DNA of 64,000 bases from Schistosoma haematobium (taxonomy: Eukaryota > Platyhelminthes > Trematoda > Strigeidida > Schistosomatidae), in the NCBI RefSeq assembly GCF_000699445.3, contig NC_067197.1:24969809-25033808 (forward strand), given 5' to 3'. Position numbers and translations under genes: made by a program. The notes beneath the pieces were generated by a model. It saw only the letters and a list, made by a program, of their open reading frames with translations. It ran no database searches and was not told where the DNA came from. This document shows positions 22,562 to 37,000 of this stretch, piece by piece; position 1 is the first letter of the stretch; every line of letters starts with the position of its first letter.

Positions 22562-23310
22562 CGATCATGTAATAAGAAGATGTAGATTATTAGAACTATG
22601 TGATATCTAAGTGTAATACATTTCAAACAATCTGATCACACATAATATACTTGTTAAGAACATGTATATATAAAAATTAAAGGTCAACTAGACAGGTTAA
22701 AGGTAAGCTATAACGAAAAAGAAATAATAATGATAAAGTACACAACGACAATGTGATTACCACTCCGTATAATAAGTGAGTATTACTAGGGTAGGTTAGG
22801 TGTAAGGATGAATTGTTTTTGAACGCATAAAGGTGGTTTCAATTTCCATTTAGCCAAGGCTTCAATAAACCTTTGTATACGTCTTCGAAGGCTTTTGTAT
22901 AACAATACAAATACTGACTTGATGTCAACCTTATGACTAGTCTCAATCAAATGTTTCGCAATGCGTTCAAAAACAGTTCATCCATACACCTAACCTACCC
23001 TAATAATGCTCATTTATTATCCGGAGTGGTAATCACATTGTCTTTGTGTACTTTATCATTATTATTATGATTATTTTGTTATGACTTACCTTTAACCTGT
23101 CTAGTTGACCTTTAATTTTTATACATAAATGTTCTTAACAAGTAAATTATGTGTAATGAGATTGTTCGAAATGTATTACACTTAGATATCACATAGTTCT
23201 AATAATCTACATCTTCTTATTACATGATCGAATAATAAATTCGTTGAAAACAGATTCCTTCGCTGAAATTCGTGTTTTAATTTTAATGTTTAAATGGGAA
23301 CTATCTGCCA
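22562..23310 (-). mobile_element. Penelope-like element, severely 5'-truncated, with long inverted terminal repeats
   Basis: Arms 22562-22812 and 22977-23230 are inverted copies of about 250 nt. Between them is only the last part of the ORF. Beyond the right arm, 23231-23310 repeats the terminal segment of the PLE at 13070-14939 (TTCGTTGAAAA...CGTGTTTTAATTTTAATG). Confidence 0.75.
22796..22977 (-). pseudogene. PLE ORF C-terminus
   Basis: About 60 codons ending in [62 protein letters not shown]. Matches the end of the ORF at 13493 (H.I....H....D....V and ELKPELCVQK). Confidence 0.75.
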
Positions 23311-23940
23311 AATGATCGAAATTGTTGAAAATGATTTATTATTATGGATTTAAGTGAATTAAAATTAATTTTTACAATGTTGCCATCCAACTGTATTAAA
23401 AACAAACAAACTATACATTAATGATAAAAATTAGTACATATATAAAGGAATTATAATACACAAGAATGAAATGGATTCATTTCCTGTCATAATGTTTAGT
23501 TATCTTTACTTTATAAAGTTGTCATTTTAAAAAAAAGCATCATAAAACCAAATGTTTTAAAAAGAAGTAAAATACTATGGGGGGTTAGGTTTACATTGTA
23601 TTATATTTCCAATTCATTATATTGAACAATATAATGAACTTTAGAAGATATATGTATAGACTACTGATTTCTTTTCATCAGTAATACTTTAAATGAACTC
23701 ACTAATTTTTTTTTGGTCAAATTTAACAAGAAACAATCATGTCATCATAAGGAAATAAAAATTAAATAGAATTTATAGTATAAATGTATATGTAAATGCA
23801 TATGGATTACAATATTTATGTATTTGAATATAGTTCTGTTTTACTTTAAAATTGTTTGAAAAGATTAAATTATCAAAATTCACTTTAATTTGTTTTCTAT
23901 TTACAATTAGAAAGTTTGTCAATATCTTCTTTTGGATGAG

Positions 23941-24417
23941 TTATGAACGATTCGTTTCTATGATTTGACATAGAGATATACCTAAACATGTTTCAGGTAA
24001 TGTACCTTGTGCAAATATACTTATCCAGTAAATAGTACTCATTATACAAAAGCATACAGTTATTAAAGTTTTCAATCCTGTTAAACAATAAGATGAAGGA
24101 TAATTATTTACATTAAAGTTATGTACATTGATGCATGGTGTTACAGATGAACTGCACAAATGCTGATGTCGACAAAATACGTTGAAAGCAGCAGCTGTAG
24201 GAGATGATGATAAATTAGCATGATTATCATTATTATTATCAGTGAGAAAATGTGACTGGCATACATGACAATCAGGTTGATTTAAATCCCCACCCAATAA
24301 GTTGACATTATTAACTCTTCGGGAATTTCTCCATCTTAATCCATGAAATGTACCATTATTAACTCCATTACCGGATTCTGAACTACCTGAGCATAAATAA
24401 TTGTCACCATAGTTCTC
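23941..24417 (-). CDS. Channel gene last exon: end of cytoplasmic loop, M4, stop
   Basis: Acceptor TTTGACAG|GAG, phase 0. It encodes 158 residues. The first 110 are low-complexity and rich in Asn, Ser and Cys. They are followed by [20 protein letters not shown] and WISIFAQ (M4), then a 20-residue extracellular tail and TAA at 23941-23943. The I..I.YW pattern near the end of M4 is typical of the family. Confidence 0.85.
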   Translation of the reverse strand, partial: ENYGDNYLCSGSSESGNGVNNGTFHGLRWRNSRRVNNVNLLGGDLNQPDCHVCQSHFLTDNNNDNHANLSSSPTAAAFNVFCRHQHLCSSSVTPCINVHNFNVNNYPSSYCLTGLKTLITVCFCIMSTIYWISIFAQGTLPETCLGISLCQIIETNRS

Positions 24418-27400
24418 CTGTCAAATTATAATTATAATAGAAGTAGAGTATTATGTAGAATTAGAGAAATTTATGTTTCATCAATGGTCATCTAAATTCA
24501 TTACTTAATTACAACAGATATTATTATCTTTAATAACAAACAGATAAATGCAAGAACTTGCTAATATATATACTGTTGATGTATTGTTTTGTACAGAAAG
24601 AATATTCTGCTACATGACTGACTATTAATTAATGTCAGAATGAGTTTTGTGGAGATTTTGGGAAATTTCACAGGTTGAAATCATGAGTCAATTGAAGCTA
24701 GACCACCACGGAAAACCTGGAAGCACTGGACGGCCTTTTCGTCCTAGTATGGGACTCCTCAGCAGTGAGCATCCACGAACCCGCCCCCCGCGGGATTCGA
24801 ACCCAGGTCTGTTGTGGGATATCAGCTTACTGAAGACAATGGTGTTCAGTGGCGCAACTTCGTGGATTGGTTGAAGTTAGACATTAACATCGTTGGATGC
24901 CGACCAGCTCAGTGGTCTAATGGTTAAGTGCTCACGTGCGAAGCCAGTAGGTCCTGGGTTCGAATCCCGCGGGGGGCGGGTTCGTGGATGCTCACTGCTG
25001 AGGAGTCCCATACTAGGACGAAACGGCCGTCCAGCGCTTCCAGGTTTTCCATGGTGGTCTAGCTTCAATTGTTTCATGATTTCAACCTGTGATATTAATT
25101 AATGTATTAATCATATAGTATAGGCAGGATAAAACCTATTTACTCATCGTTGTATAGACTAACCTATAGTAATCCATTTGTATGATAGACTTATAAGTGG
25201 TACTCAAGACAGTACATGGTGAAATATAATTAATAATGACCATACAAAGGATATGATATCATAGAATTGTTAGGGATGCAGAGGAATGTATTAATCATTA
25301 TCAAGTTAAGTCTAATGATGTCCTTGGACTTTAAATGGACATTCCCTATTGGCCATTATTCATTTCACTCGTTAAATATTGTACAGATGTTGTTTTCTAT
25401 TTTTATGGTACAATGTGGTTTGTTTGGTTGGTATATAAACAGAGTATGTTTGAAATATAACGATTCATATCTCAGAGGCTGTGACTTGTGTTCTGGACTC
25501 AACTGGCTGGGTTAGACAGGGAAGCGGGACCAATCAGGACTCTAGGTCGTCCTTACGTGTCACTGGGTCGATCGATAAATACGCTGTGCATCTAACCTGC
25601 GATCCACCCGTTACAACAGAATAGTTCACAAATAATTATAAATTAAGATATCTGTTGATAAGCTAGGTACAGTCTAAATGCAATGAACATTGATAAATAT
25701 GATACTATTTATCTATAGATTGTAGAATATAAAGCACATTAGAAACGATATTTTATTACTACTTAGAATACTAACATTCATCATGAACTATTGTTTCGAC
25801 TAAAAAATGCATTAATCAATTAGAAAATTAGGTCGTATCCATCGTGTTTAGTAAACCTTTGCACTTAAGACGTGATAACAATTTTATATTGTAAGTTGTT
25901 GATTGAGATCGTGAACCAGTTGATGTTAGACCACTATTGGAAACCTGGAAGCACTGGACGGCTGTTTCATCCTATTGTAGGACTCCTCAGCAGTGCGCAT
26001 CCACGGTCCCACTCGCAGGATTCGAACCCGGGGCCTTTGGTCTCGCGCGCGAACGCTTAACCTACTGGACCACTGAGCCGGCATCTAATGGTGTTAGTGA
26101 CTAACATCAAACAATCCACGAAATTGAGCAACCATCTTCCATTGTACTTAAGTAGATGCCTGTTTCTACCCGACACGGATTAGCTCCAACGGTGGTTTAA
26201 CATCAATCAGTTTATGATCTCAATCAAAAGCTTAATAATCTCCACAACCCCTATACTGATGATTGTAAGTTGTGTTGATTTTTCAAAATTTTTTAAAATG
26301 TGAACATTGTTTATTTTCTTGATTTTGTTAGCTTATATGGTGAATTGACTTCCCTGTCGATTACACGTTTTTTAAGAATTTTAATATAACCTTTCATTTA
26401 GTGAAATAATAATAAGTTAGTATGTTTATGAAGTTATTTCATTCCGAAAACAGTTTAAAATACAGACTGACTGCAATCAGAGCACAATTTAGTACCATTA
26501 AGCAGTAGTTAGATATTTCTGTCTGGTCTGACAGACTGCAGTATTCTGCATGGGCGAACATACCAATGATTAAGCCCAGGAATTTCGTCTTCTTGATGAT
26601 GGTGTTACTTTTAGACCACTGCATTGATATTTAATCGTTAACATCTCTAAATTCAGTCGATTTGTGATAGTGGACGGTCGGATAAACGCACGCACTTTTT
26701 ATTAAGAAGATTCTATGTAGAAGTCTCCATGAAGTCTAAACATTTTGATATTTTTCATGTTATTACAACAGAACTTTAGTTTCTAATATTTTGAATTGTC
26801 CCGTTCAAACTCCAAAGTGTTATTTAATTAGCTATTGAGTTCAGATACCCAGTTACTTGTACAAAGGGATAAAACGATCGTACTAGATCCCACTTCTGGC
26901 CACATTCCATCTATTCTATATAAATGTTATAACATTGGTTAAAGTTTGAAAATACCAGTCACTGACTCAGTTGATATTGTTAAATCTGTTTTTATGAAAA
27001 AGAATGTGAAAAGATTCTTGTTTATGCACAATTTTAATCACTAAAATGGCTAGGTGAACTTACTCTCTTGTTGGTTGATTGGCCCATTGCTTGTGTAAAT
27101 CCTAGAGGTCCAGGACTATTATTTGCAGATGGATTTGTTTGCAATATTGGTATGGCTTGGCATGCATGACCACTTCCACCAGATAGACCACAACTACTGT
27201 TACTATAACAAACGGCTGTACCATTTGATGAAATAAATCCTGTACTGGTTCTTCCTGCTACACAACTAGTACATGAATCAGGGCATCCACCACAATTTCC
27301 ACAGCACCCATAAGTTTGTATTAATCCTGGTCCATTCATTCGTTCATTAACTGGACCCTCTGCATTAAAACCTGTTGTGGTTGTTTTATTCTGATTCAAG

Positions 27401-28025
27401 CCAAATGACGACAAACGATTCAAATGTTGATATTTTCGTTGAAGAAATCGACAAACAAACCGATGATGAATTAAAACAAATAAGTAGATCAAACAAATTG
27501 AACTTGAACACATTAAACACCATACATTAAGAAATCCAGATAATTTAGAATTATTTAAGTTTTGTTCATTCATCCACAGCCAAAATGAAATTGAAAATAA
27601 AAATAGAATTAATTGTGTACAACTAAGATTATGTGTACCCAGTTGATTTGTCCATAGTAGTATAATAGAAATTAATACAAGTAGCATTGGAGGTAAACTA
27701 CCTTGTAATATTCTGCCACTTTGTGAAAAACAAATATTAATTCCAAGACTTTGATCTGGACCTATAAATTCATTAGAAACATATGATAACGATTTCAATC
27801 AAATAAATTTTGATTAAACTAATTCTGCACAAATTAAAATATAAAATTTAAAGCAATTAGTCCGTTTCATTAATTTGGATAGTGCAATAAGAAGACGAAG
27901 ATTATCAGAATTATGTGATATATTAGCGTAATACATTTCGAACAATCTGATCACACATATACTTGTTAAGAGTATTTATATATAAAAATAAAAGGTCAAC
28001 TAGACTGGAAATGGGGTGAGAGGAG

Positions 28026-28059
<34 letters not shown>

Positions 28060-31000
28060 GAGTAATAATAATGTGAACACAATCCGAAAGCTAATCACTC
28101 TGGATGATAAGTCAATATTACCAGGGTAGGTTTAAGGTAAGAACAAACTGTTTTTGAACACACAAAGGGGGTTTGAATTTTCGCATGGTTAAGGCTTAGT
28201 ATACGCGCTCTTACACTTTTATACAACACCACAAAGGCCGAGTTAGCATGAAACTTTAATTCACTTTTGAATTAGTTGGGGGGGGGCGGTGCAAATTATG
28301 GCACTTATTTTGAAATCGAGTCGTTTGAAAGTAGACGATTAGTGTTATCTTGGATATTATGTGAAGATGGAGTTGATTTACGTGTGACATAGCAGAGATT
28401 ATATAAAATCATTTGGCTTGTTGACATTTAAATATTTTTTATCGAAAATAGTCGACTGAAAAAGTAATTTTTGGCTAAAAAGATAATACAGTCCTAATTG
28501 AGATCATTTTATAATACCGTATTACATAATACAGTGTTATTTATTACATTGTTTGATCCAGTGGATTGACATGTCCTCTTTGAGTTATTCTTTTCAAGAG
28601 AGTTAATTTCAATTATCAATTCCGATTAAAATGTCACATGATAAGGCTTGTATGTAAAACAAGGAGTTAATACACATAAATCTTTATAGATAATTGCTTG
28701 AATGATGGAACGCTCACTTGTAAAATCATCAACTTAATTTGAGATGGTTTAATAAAAAGTTTTAGAAGGTTATAAGCTTGCTTCAAATATCATAGTCTAC
28801 TGAAGACCATGTAGGAGAACTTGAGGTTGAAATTGAAATTGCTAGCTTTTAAATGCAAGTGATTACTTCGCAAATTGTGCGTACTGATTTCTAGCGTAAC
28901 GGCTAATATAGTAATTGAAGGTTATGCCCACCTGATATTTCTTAGCAAGTGATGATATTCTCAGTGGGTTGGTGAGTGAATGTACATCTTCCTGAATAGT
29001 ACATATTTACCAAGTTTCGGTCAGTGAACATTTCCAGCTTAGCAAAAATGTATCTAATAAAAACAAAATGAACATTTCACTGTATGATGACGATATATCC
29101 ATTTAGAACGAGTCAGGTTTTGACAATTGAAGCTAATAAATAATTAGTTAATGTAATCAAAGGATCATATATGGTGTTTTATAATACAAAATCTAGGTTC
29201 GTGCCAAATAGGAAAATTCTATTCCTCTTCTTAAGAAATTACTGTAAGAAATTCATCTTTAGGAGTTTATAGTTTGCTAAGTTGCTGACAAGCTTCGGGT
29301 ACAAGTAATTTACCCACCAGTAATTTTGAAAACAAAGCTTATGTTACCTACCAGATTTATCAATATGTTCATCATAGCGTTTTGTCACACTTAGATAAGA
29401 TGATTTTCTTTGTACATCATTTGAGAGCAGACAACATTTACGTTCAGTCCACTTGATGATCGGTTGTGTTTTCATGAAGCCTTCTGAAAAATTAATAAAA
29501 CAATGAAACATTACACTAAATTAAAGAGTAATCAGTGATTAAGTAGCTTTTCATCACATCAAATGAAATGCTAAATATATACAGCAACAACTGAAAAAAC
29601 AATTACCGAATAACAAATTAACAAATCTTTTACAATAAAATCAGTTTCATCATTCTGTCTATAAGTTTCAGCTGTAAAATATGCATTATAAAATGCATAT
29701 AACTTGTAGTAGGTGACGGTCACTCTGATGTATGAAGTAACTGTATTGTGATAATAGATATTAGTTGGTTTTGAAACAGTGACCAAATTTATTGTGTATT
29801 ATTCACGGTTCCATAATCAATAAAGGTGCATGATTGAGAATTGATAAATCTAGCTTGTAATGGTTACCCTAACGGTAATAGTTGACAGTTCAAGAAATAA
29901 GCTGGATTATTGACAGTTCTTTAGTACTTAAAAACCTAGATCATGTTCATATGAATGCTCTAATATACTATTTCTCTTAATAGACAATTGATTTCATTGT
30001 GTTCATCAAATGTGAAATTTATCAATTTACTAAAAATCCTAACTAGTACAAAAAATACATGTTACAATATCCCGCTGTGAAATAAACTTTCTAAAGGATA
30101 CGCGATTTTTAATGATGCCCTACTATTTAAATATAATTTAATAGTTCAATAAGGCTAATTAAGACCATTATTAAGATGTCATTTAACTGTGAATACGTTT
30201 TGATTATTAAGTAGGCGTCATAAATGTTTATAACCGATGTATAACATTTATTGTATAGCCAAAGTATTCCCATTTTTTTTGGAATACATAATAAATAAAC
30301 TGTTTTTAATTTTAATCTTTGTAGAATCATACTAAAAGTAGGATTGTCATTTTAGAATAGAACTTTGAGTGTTTCAACAGGAGATCTTTATTCTTCTTAT
30401 TCTTTTTTTTTATAACAAAAACAACTATGTTGCTATGTAAACATAAACATTTAGGCGGTTATAAACAGAAATGATTACCATTTAACTAGTTATTTTTAAG
30501 GTTTGAAATTTTACCCAGAATAATCCAAGTAAAGTATTTTATAGTGAAAAAAGTTATTTTTTCTAAAAAAAAACCATTCAATTCCGATGGGTTTACCGTC
30601 ATTTTTATATAATCAAGTAGTATAGTGAATGGCGTCTACAGGGTGGTAGTAAAAGTAGAAAGACGAACTCACCTCTTTATTTTACTACTCACCAAAAACG
30701 TTTATACTCAAAATTGGAGTTATTGAAATGTTATGATTTACTTCTAAGATAATTTCTTTTATTTAGAAAAAAAAAGAACGGTAAACTTCCGTCTATTATT
30801 CATCTATGAATTTATTTTATTGTTAATTGTTTAAGATTTTTCATGGATAGCAATGAATCACAAAGGTTATAGCCGGTTTGCTTTTAATTTGTCACAATAA
30901 ATAGGTGACGGGAATTTTATTTATCGGTGAAACAATTGTCGTCAGACATAGGTGTTATCATTTATATTAATCAGAATTGATATTTGATGTGAAGACTCTT

Positions 31001-34000
31001 GTAAAAATCTATCTCATCTTACTGTTTAAGTATTTGACAAAAATAAGTACAAACAATTATCCATTATCAATTATTTTTTAATTTTTTCGTAATGTCGCCT
31101 ATGTAGTTTGAATAGATGTATAAACCATGTTATAACCATGTTATTTAAATGATTTAAGGAGAATGCTTTTGCGATTTTCTTAAATACAAACTAATATTAA
31201 ATAGAGAAATGTTAGAAATCAGAACGTTTTGATCAGTCGTTTAACGCTACCCTTGGAACTTCACTGATGTCGACAGATATAAGTAGTATGTATCATCAGT
31301 AGAAAGTGAAATGTCTGACTGCAGAATGTTAAGAAGATCGAAGAAAAGAGAACGAGAACAGACAATGATTGATATGGAAACGAAAGAACAATGAAGTCTG
31401 AGACAATTGATTGTCATTTTGCAAATGAAGTATTTACTGTATGGTTCTCAGATTTGACTAAGATATTCTGTAATTTTGTGTTCAAATATATTTGATTGTC
31501 CCTGCCTACGTTCTCCTTCACTACAAGACTTTTTAAACTAAAATGAAATAGCTGTTCACAAACTTCTTATAACTTAAAATTCCTTAAGACGATACAAGCC
31601 CAACCTCATGAATTCATGCCATCAAAATGTATTTCCATTGTACATTTAACGTTAAACTTATATGGAATGATCCATCCATGCTTTTGATACATGTATGAAT
31701 TCATTGTACGATGACTATTCTGTTTAAATTTTAAAATGGCTTGATCGTTCCTCTGAAAACTAATATGATTTTATTCTCTTAAAGTCGATATTTTAAATGA
31801 GAATAAAAAAACTTGTTCATTTCTGAAATTTTAGCAGCTCATCAATTCAAACTTATTATTCTGTTCATTTCCTTATTCTATCATGATATTAGTACCTCTT
31901 TTAAACTTACATACTCATATATTGAAAACACTTAAAGAGAAATGACTTTTCAAAATATCACCGAATATGATTAATCAATATTCTTTACTAACTCTTCATA
32001 ATTGTTATCTTAGTCTAGCTCTTTTTATTTTCTTAATCTGATAATAGACAGAAAATCTCTAATGAACAAAAGATATCAACTATCTCTCTCTGAACTTCAT
32101 AATAAAATAAATGATTAGATTGATTTCATTATGTTCTTGCATAACAATGTTACATAAATGTTATGTAAATATAATCAGAATAAAACATCAGTTTCTGAAT
32201 AAGTGGATACACTCATTTTGTTTGGTCATCACCTATGTAATACGTTACTTCGACTTTAGAGCTGATAAATTTATTACTGATTTATTAATTTATTGATGAA
32301 CAAGTCTTATTTTAAAAGTGAAATCAAAAGAAAAGTTAACTTGATTAAGAACATAGTTATATTAACCTCGATTTTATGTGGACATATATGGTTGGCGAAT
32401 TTGTAGATGAAATTCTTTTGTAATTTTTATGATCTTAAACTATTCGCTATTTAGCATATAACAGCTGTTCAAGATATTCTATAATCAGAACTTCGTATGT
32501 TTATGAGTAGTGATAGTGATAAATTAAAATACTTAGATGGTAGGTTGTTATAACTGAATTATAAAGGTGTCAAAAGGTTTCAAAATAATTCTGGAACAGA
32601 AGCTGTATATCATTTCGTTTTGTTTTTTTTGTTGTTGTTGAGGTGAATGAGTTATAGAATACTGTTCTCAATCAATATTGATCTTATGTGTTTAACACCA
32701 GTTAGAACTTAGCTACTGTACTTTGTAGAGAAGACCAAATTTCATAACCTAGTTAAAAGTGAATATTTATCAGACATTCATAATATATAAAATTAAAAAT
32801 AGTATTGGTTTTATCTTTACCTTGTTTTATCCATACTGGACAAACAATAGCACCAATATGATGAAATTTTTTTGGCTCTTGACATGGAACTTCCACGACG
32901 ATGCTATAAATTCGAAAATATAAATGAATTCTCATATTAGTAAATGAAATGTGATTTGGTAATTTAATATCGAATTTGAATAAAGTTTTCAATTTGAAAA
33001 AGTGTCATCGAGGTAGCCGTAAAAACTTCTTTCAGATTTCCTAACAGTGGACAACTATTATTTTATATAGCATTCAACCGAGGGTTTTCAGGTCTTAGTG
33101 ATGTATGTCCGTGATGAAAACTGATTTGAATTTGAAATGTCTCTACGAATCACTTATATTATTGATAATTTTGTGTACAGTGATGGTTAACTGGGAAACA
33201 GGTTGCCGAAGTTCTATTTTGAAACAAATATTGTCATTGGTGTTGCTTGGTTTTAATCAGAATAACAAAACTATGTCCCTTCTAAAAACAGCGAAACCCC
33301 TAAACTACATACACTAATGTTAAGAAAATGGTATCAGTATATGAAGACAAATTATCCCTTTGACTTGTCAGTGGTCGATGCAGATATATAAATTTACTAA
33401 AATGTAACACATAAAAATGACCCCTTTTCATTTTTATGTATAAACCTAGATACCGTAAACCTTTAGATATTGATGTATCATTCATTAAATTCTATTGGGT
33501 TTCATTGAAATACATGCTGACAATTTAAAGTATCGAACGAAGATTTTCTCACGTTTTCAGTCGACTGAGTTTCACAGAAGCTTTTTGTTTTTCACCACAA
33601 AAGAACCTACCAAAAATAATGTAACATCTATAAACTAATTCCTCCTTGACAGAGTTTTTCTATTTAGGTTGTCTTTATTGATTTTGTTACAAATTATTGT
33701 TAAAAGAAAGTGTTTTATATACATTGTGAAATTGTGATCTTCATTTACAATTAAATTATTGTTTTATATTAACTTTTCTTTTTTGGTTCGAAGAGTTTTA
33801 GGTCATAGAAATTAGTTAGAATATTAGTGAATTACATAAATATATTATCAAAATACTTTATATTCATTGTATATAAACATTATCTATTTAGTACAGTTGA
33901 GGTCAATATAAGGACAAAAATGAGTAATTATTTATTAACATTAATTTTATAATTTACAATCAATCACTTTGAATATTTATCTAGTCTATTAAAGATATAG

Positions 34001-37000
34001 TGCAATTTTAATAATTGAAATCATGAGTCAATTAGAGCTAGACCACCATCGAAAACCTGGAAACACTGGACGGCCGTTTCTTCCTATTGCAGAACTCCTC
34101 AGCAGTGCACATCCACGATCCCGCCACCCCCACCCCCGAGATTCGAACACAGGACCTATCAGTCTCGCACGCGAGCGCTTAATCACTAGACCACTGAGCC
34201 GTCCGGCATCCAACGGTGTTAATGTCTAACTTCAACCAATCCACAAAATCGCGCCACCGTACACCATTGTCTTCAGTGAGCTGATATCTCACAACAGACC
34301 TGGTTGAACTTTACTGGTCACTGCTTCTCACTAGAACTCCGGGAAATGCCTCTTGAAGTCAGTCATTAGTGAGCAGATGTTTATTATCAGAAGGGATTTT
34401 GTGGGGACTTTTAGAAATTTCAATAGTTGACGGGACGGGATCGTGGATGCGCAACGCTGAGGAGTTCCATACTAGGACGAAACGGCCTCCCGGCACTCAC
34501 AGGTTTTCCATGGTGGTCTAGCTTCAATTGACTCATGATTTCAATTATTGAATTTTCTAAAAATCTCCACAAAACCCTTTCTAATATGTTGCAATTGTAT
34601 TTTTAAATATTTTTTGAAGACTCTTTGTATTAACGCTTTTTAAGTATTTTGAGTGTTAACATGTACTACATGCTATAAAGTGTTTGCATGATACGAATAC
34701 ACTTTATAAGAGTAATTGAAAATGCGAAACTTTAATATTTGGAACAGTTTCATCATTCTTAGAATAGTTCTAGTCATAAATGAAACAAGAAGCTTGTTTC
34801 AAATATCCATTGATTATGAAGAGTTTATTTGTAGTGTTAACGACAGATTATAATGCTTGAATAGAGTTTCCTCTACCATTCAGCTTCACAGTTAGAGACC
34901 ACTGGGCTATCCGGGCTCCGACTGACCTCCTGTAGGACTGAGATGTATTCACAATTGATTGATCACTGGGTCATGATCAATACCATGTGTGTCAAGTGAA
35001 GCTGGGTGACACGGGATCGAATCCATCAGGGAGCACCAGTCCTCTCAAAATTACAGATACACCTTGCTGACGACTGTCAAATAGCACGAAACATGTGTCC
35101 AGGGTTTCTTGTTGACTAATTCCAACCACCATCTTATCTCACAATAGTGCACGTAATGTCGAGTCACCTAAACTAGTGGTCACATTGCAATTTGTTTGAT
35201 AGGATTCGACCTGCACTAAGAAGTACTTGACACACATGACATTGATCAACACCCAATGATCAATCAGTCGTGAAAAGGAAATAAGTATTAAGTTTTACTG
35301 ACGGAATCTTATTTGATTGATATTCATAATGACAAATAATTACCAAATCTAATCAGACTAAAGTTTGTATAAACATGATTTATAATTAAAATATAGTTTG
35401 CTGTTAAAGTCGTTAATTACTAGAAGTAAGTCACCTAAGAAATACTATCATAATTAGGTAACGTGTATTAAAGATTGTAATTAACTCTAGAGTATGCAAA
35501 AACTCAAACCTTAGGTGAAATTCAAGCATAAATCATCATTACTCAATCAAGTGAACCAAATATACTTATGGTAATTTTTCCGTGTTTGTTTAGTAGTTGA
35601 TGTTTAACCATTTAAAATCAGTTGGTATAGTTTTTTTTACCAGAGAATTAATGTGAAGTTTTTTATCAGGTTACTTGTCATTTCAACATCGTTGTATCGA
35701 AAAGTAATCTCTTTAATATAAGTTTCAAGGACTTTCTACATCATACCTTTAGTTGTTCGTAAGTAGTTGACGATCTTTATGTTAAGAGTTAAAATGACCA
35801 TGTAATGTGCCATTACAAGAAAACTGACTAGACTAAACCAAAACCTTAGAAATGTTTTCTTGAAAACTACATATAGTCAAATAAAATAATGGATTTTATA
35901 TTGTGCTATAGTACTAAGTATTTTTTCCGTCTATTCACTGCTACTTAAATCGGATTTCAGATCAGTGAAGATCTTCTGTAAAACATTTATCCAACTGTAC
36001 GCTTTCAACATGATAGGTACTTTGTATCAGGTTTTATTTTTGCTATTAACTCTTGATAAACTTTAAGAAAAATATGAGATCATAGTGTTGAAAACTGATT
36101 GGATGGTCAAAAAATAAACTATAAAATGTCTCATAATTAGTTTTGTTTGGAAGGCTTGTTAGTTTTTTAATTAAGTGAAATCTGGCCATTAAATTCATAT
36201 ATTGGACTCATAATTAATTTACGTAACTATGGTCAAGTTACGACAAAAAAATTACAGGGAATACTATTGAGTATAGTTCTAGTAGGTCACTTCTATTAAA
36301 CAGTTTGTACACGTTTTTCAGTAGCATCATAACTTCATAAGTGATAATTTAGCTTCAGAGCTCATAAACATCTTAAGTTTAACGTGCTACTGATCATATA
36401 CTCATAGTTTGAAATAACAATATTTTTAATAAATGTGACTTGGAACAGTCTAGTGCCTTTTGACATTCAATGTATAGCGTCAAGAAATACAAACCTTTCC
36501 ATGAATGAATAATTTGGCCCATCTCCATCCGGAACTACCTTCAACATTTTAGCACGATTATGAGAACGGATTGATTGAATTGACGATTCGTTAGGTAATC
36601 CTCGTGCAGCTAGCCCTGCTTGCGCTCTATTCAAGGAATTTGTGGGATTTGTTGATTTAGAGAATGAATTACTTCCAGCATATAGATTACGCAACTCTAA
36701 ACGTTGGTGAAAACGATCATGTCTGAATGCACCTTTAATAACTAATTGAGGATGCCATACTTTGTCCACATCAAGTCGAACACCACCTCCGGCCATATCG
36801 ACCAAAGTACTTTCAGTGACTCTTGAATCAGTTACTGGCCACTCAGCAAATAATGTTAGACTTGCACGGCAAACCTGAATAAAAATATTTTAACAAAATA
36901 AATCCATTTTATATGATCATTGCATTATTCAAAGATCATTTGGATTAAAAATGAGTTACATTTTTTGTTCAAATTTCCCTCAAAATTATGAGGGGTTAGT

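Larger units (their letters stand above)
24636..25092. mobile_element. Family B SINE inserted as a head-to-head palindrome, with target-site duplication
   Basis: The left arm (to about 24806) reads minus and the right arm plus. They share the ribozyme and tRNA-like B box and meet inside the tRNA-like region. A perfect 13-nt duplication TATTAATTAATGT (24623-24635 and 25093-25105) brackets the whole, so the palindrome integrated as one unit or arose at integration. The repeat lies just upstream of the channel's last exon, in its intron. Confidence 0.85.
28291..36494 (-). other. Introns of the channel gene
   Basis: Between exons at 29352, 32821 and 36495 the sequence is AT-rich intron holding the L1 LTR (31255), a SINE pair (34018) and the family C element (34860). 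Nothing else is supported. Confidence 0.6.

Noticed and set aside
22562..22812. Hammerhead in the terminal repeat of the 22.5-kb and 28-kb PLE copies
   Set aside because: GAAA and a TGTGAT/ATCACA helix occur, but no CTGANGA-like core at a workable distance.
27762..27798. N-terminal residues [12 protein letters not shown] of the open frame before channel exon f
   Set aside because: They lie upstream of a good acceptor (TTTATAG), and phase requires the exon to start at 27761; this is intron read-through.
28264..28290. Poly-G tract (nine or more G) as a possible G-quadruplex
   Set aside because: A single G run without partner runs nearby.
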